This document shows positions 43,427-51,901 of a stretch of 64,000 nucleotides of DNA, piece by piece. The notes under the pieces were generated by a model. The model made no database searches. It worked only from the letters and a program-made list of their open reading frames with translations, and was not told where the DNA came from. This DNA is from an uncultured bacterium (lineage in GTDB: Bacteria > Cyanobacteriota > Vampirovibrionia > Gastranaerophilales > Gastranaerophilaceae): NCBI GenBank assembly GCA_949284415.1, contig CASDVM010000012.1, forward strand, positions 121,788 through 185,787, given 5' to 3'. Each line of letters starts with the position of its first letter. The first letter of the stretch is position 1. A program made the translations under genes and the position numbers.

Positions 43427-43647
43427 ACAAAACAGATGCGAGGTACAAGCCCCAAAATCCTGAAATAAATTCAGAATGACATCCCCGAGTGCGCTGCCGG
43501 AATAAAGCGGTATTATAAAAATATTATAAAATATCTAGATACCGGTAAAAGCGGCTTATGCATAATCGATAAAGCGGCTACACTTCTTCTTTAGTTTTAA
43601 GACTGTACAAGTTTTTTTGTCGACAACCTGCGTGACGGGTGAAGCGG
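43427..43647. repeat. Degenerate relative of the 26-kb MITE-like element with a nested repeat
   Basis: AAACAGATGCGAG, AAAGCGGTATTA, AAAGCGGCTTATGCA and CGGCTACACT appear in the same order as in the 26156-26450 element. An ATCCTGAAATAAATTCAGAATGAC unit (43457-43480) is embedded. The related motif GAAGCGGCTATGCTTC lies at the lpxA stop, so this element too reaches into a gene end. Confidence 0.6.
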
Positions 43648-44451
43648 CTATGCTTCTAAAGATTCGTGGCCTGACTTGTGGGTTTTTAAAAGCACCCCGC
43701 GTTTTGATGTCTGAATAAATTCAATCATTTTTTCAATATATTCATTCATCGGAATTTCCGCTTTAATCTTTTCGATTGCCTGAGTTGTGTTGTATTCTTC
43801 GGAAATCAACAGTTTGAAAGCTTCGTTTGTAGCTGTTCTTATTTCTTGAGAAACTCCTCTGCGTTTCATCGCAATTACATTCAAACCGCGCGGAACAGGG
43901 GGTCTGCCTTCGCCTTTTGAATACGGCAGAATATCCTGACGCGATGCCGAGAAACCGCTTATGATTGCCATATCGCCTATTCTTATATTCTGATGGAATA
44001 CGCTCATTCCGCCGACAAATGCGCCGAATCCTACGTGAACATGCCCGCCTAAAGTTACGAGATTTGCCAGAATTACTTCATCTGCAAGAACACAGTTATG
44101 AGCTACATGTGAGCCTACCATAAGCAGGCATTTTTTACCTATTCTTGTTGTGAAATCTCCGCAGGCAGCACCTCTGTGAACGGTAACATTCTCTTTTATA
44201 ATTGTGCCATCGCCTATAACGACTTTTGTGGGTTCACCTTTGTAACCCAAATCCTGCGGTTCCGAACCTATTGTCGCAAACGGAGAAATTGTACAATCAT
44301 CGCCGATTTCGGCAAATTCGATATGAGCATTTGAAATAACTCTTGTTCTGTGTCCTATTGTAACATTTTCACCTATAACAACATAAGGTCCGATAATTGC
44401 GTCATCGGCAATTTTTGCTGACGGATGTATAATTGCGGTTTTGTCTATCAT
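43648..44451 (-). CDS. lpxA: Acyl-ACP--UDP-N-acetylglucosamine O-acyltransferase
   Basis: LpxA catalyses the first step of lipid A synthesis. Left-handed beta-helix hexapeptide repeats run from about residue 5 to 190 (IIGPYVVIGENVTIGHRTRV and similar). The catalytic His lies in MVGSHVAHNCVL (about 125), and a C-terminal helical domain follows. It has 267 residues. The RBS is AAAGAGGG just before the ATG, within an unusual tandem leader repeat. It lies far from lpxD-lpxC-fabZ, and lpxB is not in the window. The 3' end abuts a repeat element. Confidence 0.94.
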   Translation of the reverse strand: MIDKTAIIHPSAKIADDAIIGPYVVIGENVTIGHRTRVISNAHIEFAEIGDDCTISPFATIGSEPQDLGYKGEPTKVVIGDGTIIKENVTVHRGAACGDFTTRIGKKCLLMVGSHVAHNCVLADEVILANLVTLGGHVHVGFGAFVGGMSVFHQNIRIGDMAIISGFSASRQDILPYSKGEGRPPVPRGLNVIAMKRRGVSQEIRTATNEAFKLLISEEYNTTQAIEKIKAEIPMNEYIEKMIEFIQTSKRGVLLKTHKSGHESLEA

Positions 44452-44607
44452 TTTTTTTTACCCTCTTTGTCGATTTTTGTGTTGCTTATTATTTCTTCAC
44501 CAGAGGCTTCGCCTCCGTTTTTTACTCTCTTCGTCAATTCTTGTTCGATTTTTGAGTTTTGGACAGTCGCTCACATAAGTTCACTCCCGTTTTTTCCTCT
44601 CTTTTCT
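44452..44607 (-). promoter_or_regulatory. Tandem leader repeats upstream of lpxA
   Basis: Reading toward lpxA, an AAGAGRGxAAAAA motif recurs three times, twice followed by CGGRRG. The last copy is the RBS and abuts the start codon. Between them lies a segment GCGACTGtccAAAActcAAAAATcgaAC that matches the leader of the GGDEF gene at 48880. A GAGGC-TTC-GCCTC hairpin is included. The ORF-free stretch to 44678 holds nothing else. Confidence 0.6.
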
Positions 44608-44678
44608 TTAACTATAAAAATTATTATAGTACAAAGCCGTGGAATTCTCTATATTTTAATATTAATTTAATACGTGTA

Positions 44679-46337
44679 CTAAAATTCAAACAATTTTAGT
44701 GTATCTTTTGGAAGAGGCAGAGGCGCCCCATTTTTCCAGTGTTTGTCAATATAATCATAGGATAGATTCAAATTTCTTTCAAATATATCGAGGTATTTTT
44801 GGTTATGATATTCTGCGCAAATCTGTACCGCATAAGAGTATACTTTCTGCGCTTCCTGTGCATTAAGAACCTTGCAGGACATATCTCTTTCAAATAATGA
44901 GATAAGTGAACCAAATTGAAGGGTTGTGAATAATTCTTTTTTTATTTTGTTAGGTTTATTCGTTAAATCCTTTTTAATTTCTATCAAAGATTTAACAACG
45001 GCAAGATAATATGTATTTGCCATTTTAGAACTTTCATTGTTATCAGCTGAATAGGTATCATCAACAAATTGTCTTGTATACCTGCTTAAATTATCTCGGT
45101 TAACATCATTCTTCTCGATTCTGTGGGGATAATAAGCCATCTCAAATTTTAGATCGGAAGTATCAATTCCGGCAGATTTTGCCCAGTTAAAAAATTTATC
45201 CTGAAACCCGCGCGGAGTTATATCTATAACATAAAACATATCATTTTCTTCTTTAACTTTTTTCCAGGCATATTTCATATTTTTGGAGAATGATTTTTTT
45301 GCCCATTCATTTTCTGCCCAGAACTGTTTTAAAATATCTGCCTGTTTTTTAGACAAATCAATAGGATCTGTATAAGTTTTAAAATTATTTTCACCATTTT
45401 TTTTCATAAAATTGGAAAGCGCAAGTTTTATTTTGTCAGCACCGAAAATATTCCATGCTTTATTTAAAACTCGTCTTAATTCATTTGCTTTTTCAGGATT
45501 TTCTTTATAAAAATCTTTTTGTCTTTCGGACATAGTAAAAATACGTTCGGGATTTTCTTCCCAGTATTTTTTGAGACCTTCCGAGATATGCTGTTTTTGT
45601 TCTGCAGACATAGGTCCGCGTTTTATGTAAACAGGTTCACCCTGTTCCATTTGAGCTTTTCTGTCAAGAGAAGCCATGCGTTTTTCTGTCATCTCACGCG
45701 TCAGACGTTCGTTATATTTCGGATCAGAAAATTTCAATATATGCCCGTAATCTCTGTCTACTGTCGGGATATTCAATTTTTTTATAGTATGATACAAATC
45801 TTTGCCGTCTGTATATTTTTTCAAATCATTAAGGGAAAAACCTTCCCCCCAGTAAAGTTTCAAAAGTTGAAGCGATAAATCTTCTTCAGGGTCAAAAAAT
45901 TCTGTCTCACCCTTTTTAATACTTTCAAATAAAGTATCTTTACTGAATTTTACTTCACTGTCAGAAAGAACATCTTTAAATTCCGGGAATTTTTCTTTAA
46001 CCTCTTTTAACGAAAAACAGTCCTTCAAACTTGAATAAAATCTTTTATGAATATCAATCAGAGTTTCGCCTTTTTTGTTGCCTTCTTCCAAAATCATCCC
46101 TGCCCATTGTCTAATATTCGGCGGGTAAAGATTTGATTTTTTCTGCGCAAGGATATCTAATCTTTCTATGGTTTTTGCGAGATTAAGGCTGTAACCTCCG
46201 GTAAATGCAAGATATTGAGCTGTTGTCGGCAAATTAGCATCCGTATATGCCGGATTGTTATTATCACATATTTGTCTGTGTTTTTCATTAATACTTTTTG
46301 GGTTTAAATTATAAAAAGAAACTTTTTCTATCTTCAT
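44679..46337 (-). CDS. Lineage-specific 552-aa protein with NUMOD-like repeats
   Basis: I know no named family. The N-terminus (LPTTAQYLAFTGGYSLNLAKTIERLD, about 35-62) looks like a conserved module of large unnamed proteins in this lineage. The middle (about 230-360) carries three helical segments resembling the nuclease-associated NUMOD3 motif, such as SAEQKQHISEGLKKYWEENPER and MSERQKDFYKENPEKANELR. No nuclease catalytic motif is seen. The C-terminal part is helical. No signal or membrane segment is present. CAGGAG lies before the ATG. It stands alone, with the amidohydrolase-like gene upstream. Confidence 0.7.
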   Translation of the reverse strand: MKIEKVSFYNLNPKSINEKHRQICDNNNPAYTDANLPTTAQYLAFTGGYSLNLAKTIERLDILAQKKSNLYPPNIRQWAGMILEEGNKKGETLIDIHKRFYSSLKDCFSLKEVKEKFPEFKDVLSDSEVKFSKDTLFESIKKGETEFFDPEEDLSLQLLKLYWGEGFSLNDLKKYTDGKDLYHTIKKLNIPTVDRDYGHILKFSDPKYNERLTREMTEKRMASLDRKAQMEQGEPVYIKRGPMSAEQKQHISEGLKKYWEENPERIFTMSERQKDFYKENPEKANELRRVLNKAWNIFGADKIKLALSNFMKKNGENNFKTYTDPIDLSKKQADILKQFWAENEWAKKSFSKNMKYAWKKVKEENDMFYVIDITPRGFQDKFFNWAKSAGIDTSDLKFEMAYYPHRIEKNDVNRDNLSRYTRQFVDDTYSADNNESSKMANTYYLAVVKSLIEIKKDLTNKPNKIKKELFTTLQFGSLISLFERDMSCKVLNAQEAQKVYSYAVQICAEYHNQKYLDIFERNLNLSYDYIDKHWKNGAPLPLPKDTLKLFEF

Positions 46338-46408
46338 ATTTTTTCTCCTGAAGAATATGAAAAACCGTAAAAATATTTTTTTGCTATTAAAAAATATTTC
46401 TCTGCCTG

Positions 46409-47512
46409 CTAATGTTTAACAACTCTTGAAGCATTATTTTCAGATGCTTTTGCCTTCTTGCGGTCATCCGAAATAACCTTTGCGACAAGCGCTATTCCAC
46501 CTATAAGAACGGCTGCTCCTGCAGCAATCCAACCTTTCTGCGATGCAGACAATTTTGACTTTTTAATTGTATTTTCACAAACAGGCTTATACCATTTTTT
46601 ATCAATAAAAACTTCCTGAGCATTATCATAGAATATCTTATTCAAAACTCTTTCCTCTTCTTCAGGTTTGTTTTTATAAAACTCTTTAATAGTATTTTCT
46701 ACAAAATCAGCAAACTCTCCGTACTTTGCTTTATCTCCCATTTCCGCAATAGGAGCGTCAGAACCGAACATAATTCTGTCAGCCCCGAGTTTTTCAACAG
46801 CATAATTAATAATATTCTTATTCTCGTCTCCTTTGCCGAACAGCGGTGTCAGCCAGGATATATCTACAAAAACATTTGACTTTTTGCAATTTAAAGACTC
46901 TGCAATATTATCTATTGCTTTTTTCATTCTTTCAGGCTGCGCCATCAAATCAATATGATAAAGAATGACAGGCAGTTTAGGGTGTTTTTCGGCAAGTTTT
47001 ATAATCTCCGCAGGATCGGACATGCCGTCTGTAGTAGAATGGAATACACAAGGCAAACCTTTTTTCTCCGCCAGATCAAGATATTTTGAATAAATTTCAA
47101 AATTATCTTTTACGGATTTTTTGGTATTAGTCGGATGAAATTTCATTCCGTAAAATTTTGTACCTTCAAGTAACTTTTCAAGCACAGAAGTATCTTTTGC
47201 AATCCCCGGCTGACAGGAAATTAAAGGATAAATTTTAACATTTTCATTACCTGTAACCAGTGCCATTTCTTTCGCTCCGTTAATCTCTGACTTAAATAAA
47301 TCAGATCCCTCAGGGTTTAATGCCGAAACTGAACTTACCAGCACTTTTTTAACATTGTGAGGTTCAACAGTATCAATAATATTCTGAACATTATAATAAC
47401 TGTTGCAATTATGAAGCCCGTCATGCATTGAACCTATATGCCCCTGAATATCAAACTTGCATCTGTTACTTGTAAATGATAAATTGTGATAACCAATAGA
47501 ATGAATTTTCAT
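46409..47512 (-). CDS. Amidohydrolase-like TIM-barrel protein with C-terminal membrane anchor
   Basis: The body fits the amidohydrolase_2 type: DIQGHIGS near the start in place of the DxHxH motif, GMKFHPTN, VFHSTTDG, VILYHIDLM, and MFGSDAPIAEMGD with the C-terminal Asp. The usual metal motif at the N-terminus reads D-x-x-G-H, so metal binding may be incomplete. A C-terminal hydrophobic helix (GWIAAGAAVLIGGIALVAKVI, about 325-345) should anchor it. The first residues (MKIHSIGYHNLSFTS) resemble the start of the neighbouring 552-aa protein. The RBS AAGGAG precedes the ATG. Confidence 0.75.
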   Translation of the reverse strand: MKIHSIGYHNLSFTSNRCKFDIQGHIGSMHDGLHNCNSYYNVQNIIDTVEPHNVKKVLVSSVSALNPEGSDLFKSEINGAKEMALVTGNENVKIYPLISCQPGIAKDTSVLEKLLEGTKFYGMKFHPTNTKKSVKDNFEIYSKYLDLAEKKGLPCVFHSTTDGMSDPAEIIKLAEKHPKLPVILYHIDLMAQPERMKKAIDNIAESLNCKKSNVFVDISWLTPLFGKGDENKNIINYAVEKLGADRIMFGSDAPIAEMGDKAKYGEFADFVENTIKEFYKNKPEEEERVLNKIFYDNAQEVFIDKKWYKPVCENTIKKSKLSASQKGWIAAGAAVLIGGIALVAKVISDDRKKAKASENNASRVVKH

Positions 47513-47524
47513 AAATTTAACTCC

Positions 47525-48184
47525 TTACATAAAAAACCATAGAATAATTTTTGCATACTTTGCAATAAACACCATAGCAAAACCGAGAATAAAATCATAA
47601 ATTATTTTAACGCCGCTCTGAGCACAAATCCAGCCTATCATAAATTCAGCCCCCTCATGCTTCAATCCTGAAATAAAAAGCATATACAAAACGCCTGTTA
47701 AATGAATGGTTAAAACTCCGACAAGAACAGCATGAAGCATATTTCTGTTGGTATAACCGCTTTTTAAAATTGATCCTGCAAAAAATACAGCAGGAATATA
47801 AGCCAAAATATATCCGAAACCGTATTCAAAAATATAAGAAGGTCCACCTCCAAGTGCAAACACTGGAAAAGCAAGCAACCCGAGCAGTATATAAATCAGA
47901 ATGCTTGCAATACCGTATCTCCTCCCGAGAAATGCACCGACAAACATTATTACGGGCACCTGAGGTATAAGCTTATATGTATGAATATAATCACTTGCAC
48001 TAAGATGCTGCCCGCTGAATACCCCCGCAGGAATTGTAAAATGATTTATATTTATTTGAATAAAAGTGGAAAGAATTATCAAAAACGTACAGCATAATAC
48101 AAGAAGCACACTCCCGAATGACAGTCTGATTCCTTCTATCTGTTTTTTTATAACCCTTATGCGCGGTACGGCTGTGTTTGTCAT
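47525..48184 (-). CDS. bioY: BioY-type biotin ECF transporter S component
   Basis: BioY is the membrane substrate-binding subunit for biotin uptake. It has about six transmembrane helices. The family signature is IPQVPVIMFVGAFLGRRYGIASILIYILLGLLAFPVFALGGGPSYI (about 73-118). The gene overlaps rimI by four bases. No EcfA/EcfT energy-coupling genes are adjacent, so it either uses a shared module or acts alone as some BioY proteins do. No biotin synthesis gene or BirA site is seen. Confidence 0.85.
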   Translation of the reverse strand: MTNTAVPRIRVIKKQIEGIRLSFGSVLLVLCCTFLIILSTFIQININHFTIPAGVFSGQHLSASDYIHTYKLIPQVPVIMFVGAFLGRRYGIASILIYILLGLLAFPVFALGGGPSYIFEYGFGYILAYIPAVFFAGSILKSGYTNRNMLHAVLVGVLTIHLTGVLYMLFISGLKHEGAEFMIGWICAQSGVKIIYDFILGFAMVFIAKYAKIILWFFM

Positions 48185-48702
48185 AAAATATTGATTTTCC
48201 CCTTTAGAGCAGTAATATTATTTTCATATCCTGTTTTAAATTTATCGTAAAAAATATTTTCTGTCCACATTATTAATGCATCTTCATTATTGTCCTGATA
48301 ATACCCTTTTCGTGTCCCTAGAGATTTGAAACCGTATTTTTCATATAAAGCTATTGCAGGCTTATTGCCTACACGGACTTCAAGTGTAACATATTTCGCC
48401 ATATTTCTGTAGCACTCATCGATTATAGTCATCAAAAGAGCTTCACCAATATGATTACGTCTGTATTCGGGAGTTATTGCAATATTTGTAATATGAGCTT
48501 CCTCTAAAATCTGCCAGCAGCCGCAATAGCCGATAAGCTCATCATTCTCATTAAAAACGCTGAAATATTTAGCAAGATCATTTGAAAGTTCGCTCATAAA
48601 GGATTCTTTTGACCAGTGATGAGAACCGTAGGCCTTTTCTTCAATAGATATAACCCCGTCAATGTCAGATTTTTGCATCGGTTTAATTTTAACGCTTAAC
48701 AT
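48181..48702 (-). CDS. rimI: Ribosomal protein S18-alanine N-acetyltransferase
   Basis: A GNAT enzyme that acetylates the N-terminal Ala of S18 (or a close relative). Signatures are SVKIKPMQKSDIDGVISIEEKAYG, ITNIAITPEYRRNHIGEALL with the acetyl-CoA loop RRNHIG, LEVRVGNKPAIALYEKYGFKSLG and RKGYYQDNNEDALIM. It carries about 20 extra C-terminal residues. TGC-TAAAAT lies six bases before the ATG and no RBS is present, so the mRNA should be leaderless. It leads a two-gene unit with bioY. Confidence 0.88.
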   Translation of the reverse strand: MLSVKIKPMQKSDIDGVISIEEKAYGSHHWSKESFMSELSNDLAKYFSVFNENDELIGYCGCWQILEEAHITNIAITPEYRRNHIGEALLMTIIDECYRNMAKYVTLEVRVGNKPAIALYEKYGFKSLGTRKGYYQDNNEDALIMWTENIFYDKFKTGYENNITALKGKINIL

Positions 48703-48786
48703 ATACTGATTTTAGCATAGAAAAGGAATAACCGCTGATATATTAAATTTTATTTACCTATTGATAAAAATGGCTCAATATGGTAA

Positions 48787-48934
48787 AATTACAACGGATA
48801 TCAACGGAAAGGGCAAAAACGGGAGCAAGCGCAAGAGTAAATTCTAAAAAACTTTTAAAATAAGACTAAAGCGAAGCGACTGACGAAAATTACAAAAATT
48901 ACAACGGATATTGACGGAAAGGGCAAAAAGAAAA
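48787..48934 (+). promoter_or_regulatory. Tandem leader repeats upstream of the GGDEF gene
   Basis: AATTACAACGGATATYRACGGAAAGGGCAAAAA occurs at about 48788 and again at about 48900, 109 bp apart. The second copy supplies the RBS of the gene. Between them is GAAGCGACTGACGAAAATTAC, matching the lpxA leader. This is a shared, SD-bearing element duplicated in front of two unrelated genes. Confidence 0.65.
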
Positions 48935-49807
48935 ATGAAGAATATTGTTGTTTATACGGATAGAAACGAATCAAAACTTGCAGATGTTCTCGCGCAAATT
49001 GATGATACAAATGTAAGAATTGAAAACGCTGAAAATCTAAAAGATTATGAAACGCTAAATCCGGGACTTATTGTTATAGAAAGTGTTCCGAATATCAAAG
49101 ATGTTTTGATGACAACAAAATTCAAAGCTCCGGCATTGTTTATCGGTGATGTTTTCAAGGGAACAACCGTCAGAGCAGTAATTTTTGATTTTATAAAAAC
49201 TCCTGTCGACAATATGGAGCTTGTAATAAGAGCAAATGCACTGTTGAAATATAAAGAACTGCGCGACAAATTGAAAGTTGTATCAACAACAGATGAACTC
49301 ACGGGACTTCATAACAGAAAGTATATGCAGGAACGTCTTGAGCAGGAGATTTCAAGGGCAAGAAGATATGGAACAAAACTATCCTGCCTTCTTTTCGATC
49401 TTGACTTTTTTAAAGTCGTAAACGATATTTACGGATACGAATGGGGCGATGTTCTTCTTCGTTCTATCGCTGACAAATTAAAACAGCTTATCAGAAAAGA
49501 AGATATTTTGACCCGCTACGGCGATGAAGAATTTTTACTTATCTTGCCTAACACATCTGAAGAAAATGCATTTTTGTTTGCCGAAAGATTCAGAAAAGAT
49601 ATTGAAAGAATGGAATTTATACCCGCAGGAGAAGAAGAAAGACACCCGATTACAATTTCGGGCGGTATAGCAACTTATCCTTGTATTGAAAACACTGATG
49701 AAGATGCAAACACAATTATCCGCTACGCAGAACATGCTTTATATAATGCAAAAAAACGCGGTAAAAACAAAATCGTTCAATTCTCGCAATTAAATCTCGG
49801 GGAATAA
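48935..49807 (+). CDS. GGDEF-domain protein with degenerate active site
   Basis: The N-terminal 105 residues look like a worn response-regulator receiver domain (NIVVYTDRNESKLADVL, LIVIESVPN). The C-terminal GGDEF fold follows from TDELTGLHNRKYM. The A-site reads YGDEEF (GDEEF, residues 196-200) in place of GG(D/E)EF, with the second Gly changed to Asp. The inhibitory I-site RxxD is kept as RKED (187-190). It may be a weak diguanylate cyclase or a c-di-GMP/GTP-binding effector. ATG 48935 has GGAAAGGG upstream; a more upstream TTG is rejected. Confidence 0.87.
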   Translation: MKNIVVYTDRNESKLADVLAQIDDTNVRIENAENLKDYETLNPGLIVIESVPNIKDVLMTTKFKAPALFIGDVFKGTTVRAVIFDFIKTPVDNMELVIRANALLKYKELRDKLKVVSTTDELTGLHNRKYMQERLEQEISRARRYGTKLSCLLFDLDFFKVVNDIYGYEWGDVLLRSIADKLKQLIRKEDILTRYGDEEFLLILPNTSEENAFLFAERFRKDIERMEFIPAGEEERHPITISGGIATYPCIENTDEDANTIIRYAEHALYNAKKRGKNKIVQFSQLNLGE

Positions 49808-49830
49808 AATTTAGTAAATATATAAATCTG

Positions 49831-49865
49831 ACCTGATAAATTTTTTATTGAAAAATTTATCAGGT
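49831..49865. terminator. 15-bp perfect palindrome after the GGDEF gene
   Basis: ACCTGATAAATTTTT and AAAAATTTATCAGGT form a perfect 15-bp stem with a 5-base loop. It may terminate the GGDEF transcript. Confidence 0.6.
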
Positions 49866-49883
49866 CAACTCACGCACTGACAC

Positions 49884-49911
49884 AAAAAACAGGTCTTATA
49901 ACCTGTTTTTT
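49884..49911. terminator. Bidirectional terminator next to tRNA-Glu
   Basis: AAAAAACAGGT and ACCTGTTTTTT flank a 6-base loop. It ends the minus-strand tRNA two bases after its 3' end and can also act on the plus strand. Confidence 0.85.
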
Positions 49912-49913
49912 AT

Positions 49914-49985
49914 CGGCGGCAACGGGAATTGAACCCGTGTCAACAGAATGAGAATCTGCTATCCTAACCCCTAGACGATGCCGCT
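49914..49985 (-). tRNA. tRNA-Glu (CTC)
   Basis: The minus strand folds as a tRNA with CGTCTAG in the D arm, anticodon stem GCAGA/TCTGT, loop TTCTCAT (anticodon CTC, Glu), and T arm ACGGG-TTCAATT-CCCGT. The acceptor is paired at positions 2-7 with 66-71. Position 1 is A and position 72 is C, so the outer pair is a mismatch. CCA is not encoded and the discriminator base is G. Confidence 0.93.
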
Positions 49986-50027
49986 AAGGTTTATTAAATT
50001 TACAATATTATTTTACATCAAAAAAAA

Positions 50028-50741
50028 TTATTGGCACTGTTTATTTATGCATAAATCTTCACAGAGAATAATTGGAATTTCTTGACCGGCTTTTGCGTGG
50101 TATTTAAGTCCGGGAGTAATTAAACCTGTAATTAAGCCTACTGTTGTAGCGACAGGGATACCTATTGCGTAACCTACTCCTAATTTTGCAGGATTTGGAA
50201 TAAACGCAAAACCGGTTCCGGCTCCTGCCCCGACTATACCGAGCCCTAATGTATAACCCAGCAGTTTGCCTGCCGTATGCCACGGGCCTTCTTTTAAGGA
50301 GGAATCTTTTGTCAAAGGTTTCGCAGACATTTGAATTGCAATGCCGTCAGGCAAAATTAAATATTCAAAATTCAAATATACACGTGCATTTTTATTAGGA
50401 ATTCTCTGTTTTTCAATTCTTATAACAGTACCGACAACTTTTGAACAGGCAGGTATTAACAATGTGCCTTCCCGGGTATAAATAGCATTTGGAACTGAAA
50501 AATTTACTCTTTCACCTGCTTTTGCACATTCGGAAAAAAATTTACAGTCAAATGCAACTTTAAAAACATTCCCTTTACAAATTATATTTCTTAAATTTGT
50601 TATGGTAACGTTGTTACTCAATGCCCCTTTTTCGCAAAACATGTGCTCCTGCCCGATAATCTGTTCTTCACATCCGCAATCTTGTGCATAAACAGACATT
50701 CCAACTAACAATATAAAAAATAATATATATACTTTTTTCAT
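50028..50741 (-). CDS. Secreted hypothetical protein
   Basis: A clear signal peptide (KKVYILFFILLVGMSVYA) with cleavage near YAQ is followed by a Cys-rich mature part (DCGCEEQ, IICKGN, CKFFSECAKAG, and a terminal CEDLCINKQC). The middle, SVPNAIYTREGTLLIPACSKVVGTVI to YLILPDG, resembles beta-rich domains of the TrbI/VirB10 kind, but the match is weak. A Gly-rich hydrophobic stretch (about 160-205) may insert in a membrane. ATG 50741 is chosen because TATATT lies six bases upstream and the signal peptide begins there. Function unknown. Confidence 0.75.
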   Translation of the reverse strand: MKKVYILFFILLVGMSVYAQDCGCEEQIIGQEHMFCEKGALSNNVTITNLRNIICKGNVFKVAFDCKFFSECAKAGERVNFSVPNAIYTREGTLLIPACSKVVGTVIRIEKQRIPNKNARVYLNFEYLILPDGIAIQMSAKPLTKDSSLKEGPWHTAGKLLGYTLGLGIVGAGAGTGFAFIPNPAKLGVGYAIGIPVATTVGLITGLITPGLKYHAKAGQEIPIILCEDLCINKQCQ

Positions 50742-50878
50742 AGCAAAAATATAATTAAACAATTTATAAATTATTTCCATTGCCCGCATTTCTATAAATT
50801 TTTCTGATATTTAATGCCATAAAAGGCAATATAAAAAATTAATATTTTATCAAATTATATTCTTTAAAAGGAGGAATT

Positions 50879-51838
50879 ATGACAAAACCGTTTTTAGACA
50901 ACATTACGCAGACATTTGTTGACAATATAGAATCAAGAGAAGGGAAACCGCTTTATGAAATTACTCCCGAACAGGCAAGGGAATTTTTAAGCGATTTACA
51001 AAAAGAATTCTATTCGCCTATACAGGCCAAAACAGAAGACATAAACATTTTTTGTCCTGTTTCGGGTGATATAAGCGTAAGGCTTATACGACCCCAGAAT
51101 TATACGGATGAAAAACTGCCTCTGATAATTTACTGCCACGGCGGAGGCTGGGTTATGGGCGATGCTGATGCTTTCGATATGACTGTAAGAACCATCGCCA
51201 ATCATACAAATTCGGTTGTAGGATTTATAAATTATCCGCGTTCACCCGAATTTCAATATCCAGATGCTTTAAATCAAATTTACGATGCAATAAAATATTT
51301 TGCACAGAACGGAAGCGATTACAATATAGATTCGGAACGAATTGCAATAGCTGGCGACAGTGCAGGCGGGAATATGGCTGCTTCTGCCGTAATTAAAATA
51401 AAAAAAGAAGGCGGTCCAAAACTTCGTTTTCAGGCTTTAATTTATCCCGTAACCGATGCCGAGATGAATACAGAATCATATAAAGAATTTAAAAACGGCC
51501 CGTGGCTCAGTAAAAAAGCAATGGAATATTTCTGGGACAGTTATGTTCCTGAAAAAAATAAGCGCAAAGAAATTTACGTATCGCCTCTTAAAGCGGAAAC
51601 AGAAGATTTATACGGCCTTCCGCCTGCGTTAATAATCACTGCGGAGAATGATGTCTTGAGAGACGAAGGAGAAGCTTATGCAAGAAAATTGATAGAAGCG
51701 GGCGTAGATACAGCGTGTGTAAGAATTAATAACACCTGCCATGATTTTATACTTTTAAATGCTTTAAGAGAAAGCAAAGCAACAAAAGCGGGATACAAGC
51801 TCATTTGCAAATTTTTAAAGCATGCATTGTATGATTAA
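50879..51838 (+). CDS. Alpha/beta-hydrolase, HSL-type esterase
   Basis: A carboxylesterase or lipase of the hormone-sensitive-lipase family. The oxyanion-hole motif YCHGGGWVMGD (about residue 80), the nucleophile elbow GDSAGGNMA (about 158), the Asp of ITAENDVLRDEGE and the His of CHDFILLNAL complete the catalytic set. It has 319 residues and no signal peptide, so it is cytosolic. AAAGGAGGA lies seven bases upstream of the ATG. It is monocistronic with a strong terminator. Substrate unknown; short-chain or acetyl esters are typical. Confidence 0.9.
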   Translation: MTKPFLDNITQTFVDNIESREGKPLYEITPEQAREFLSDLQKEFYSPIQAKTEDINIFCPVSGDISVRLIRPQNYTDEKLPLIIYCHGGGWVMGDADAFDMTVRTIANHTNSVVGFINYPRSPEFQYPDALNQIYDAIKYFAQNGSDYNIDSERIAIAGDSAGGNMAASAVIKIKKEGGPKLRFQALIYPVTDAEMNTESYKEFKNGPWLSKKAMEYFWDSYVPEKNKRKEIYVSPLKAETEDLYGLPPALIITAENDVLRDEGEAYARKLIEAGVDTACVRINNTCHDFILLNALRESKATKAGYKLICKFLKHALYD

Positions 51839-51848
51839 ACATATTACA

Positions 51849-51888
51849 AAACTAATCCCTGCTTATATAGGCAGGGATTAGTTTAAAT
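51849..51888 (+). terminator. Rho-independent terminator
   Basis: AAACTAATCCCTGC and GCAGGGATTAGTTT form a 14-bp perfect stem with an 8-base loop, after the esterase gene. Confidence 0.85.
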
Positions 51889-51901
51889 ATTTTCTTTGAC
51901 G

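Noticed and set aside
44679..46337. Homing endonuclease because of NUMOD-like helices
   Set aside because: No GIY-YIG, HNH or LAGLIDADG catalytic motif is visible and the rest matches lineage-specific proteins.
48787..48934. c-di-GMP riboswitch in front of the GGDEF gene
   Set aside because: GGGCAAA-like strings occur, but the conserved core and pairing of known classes are missing; the sequence is a tandem repeat.
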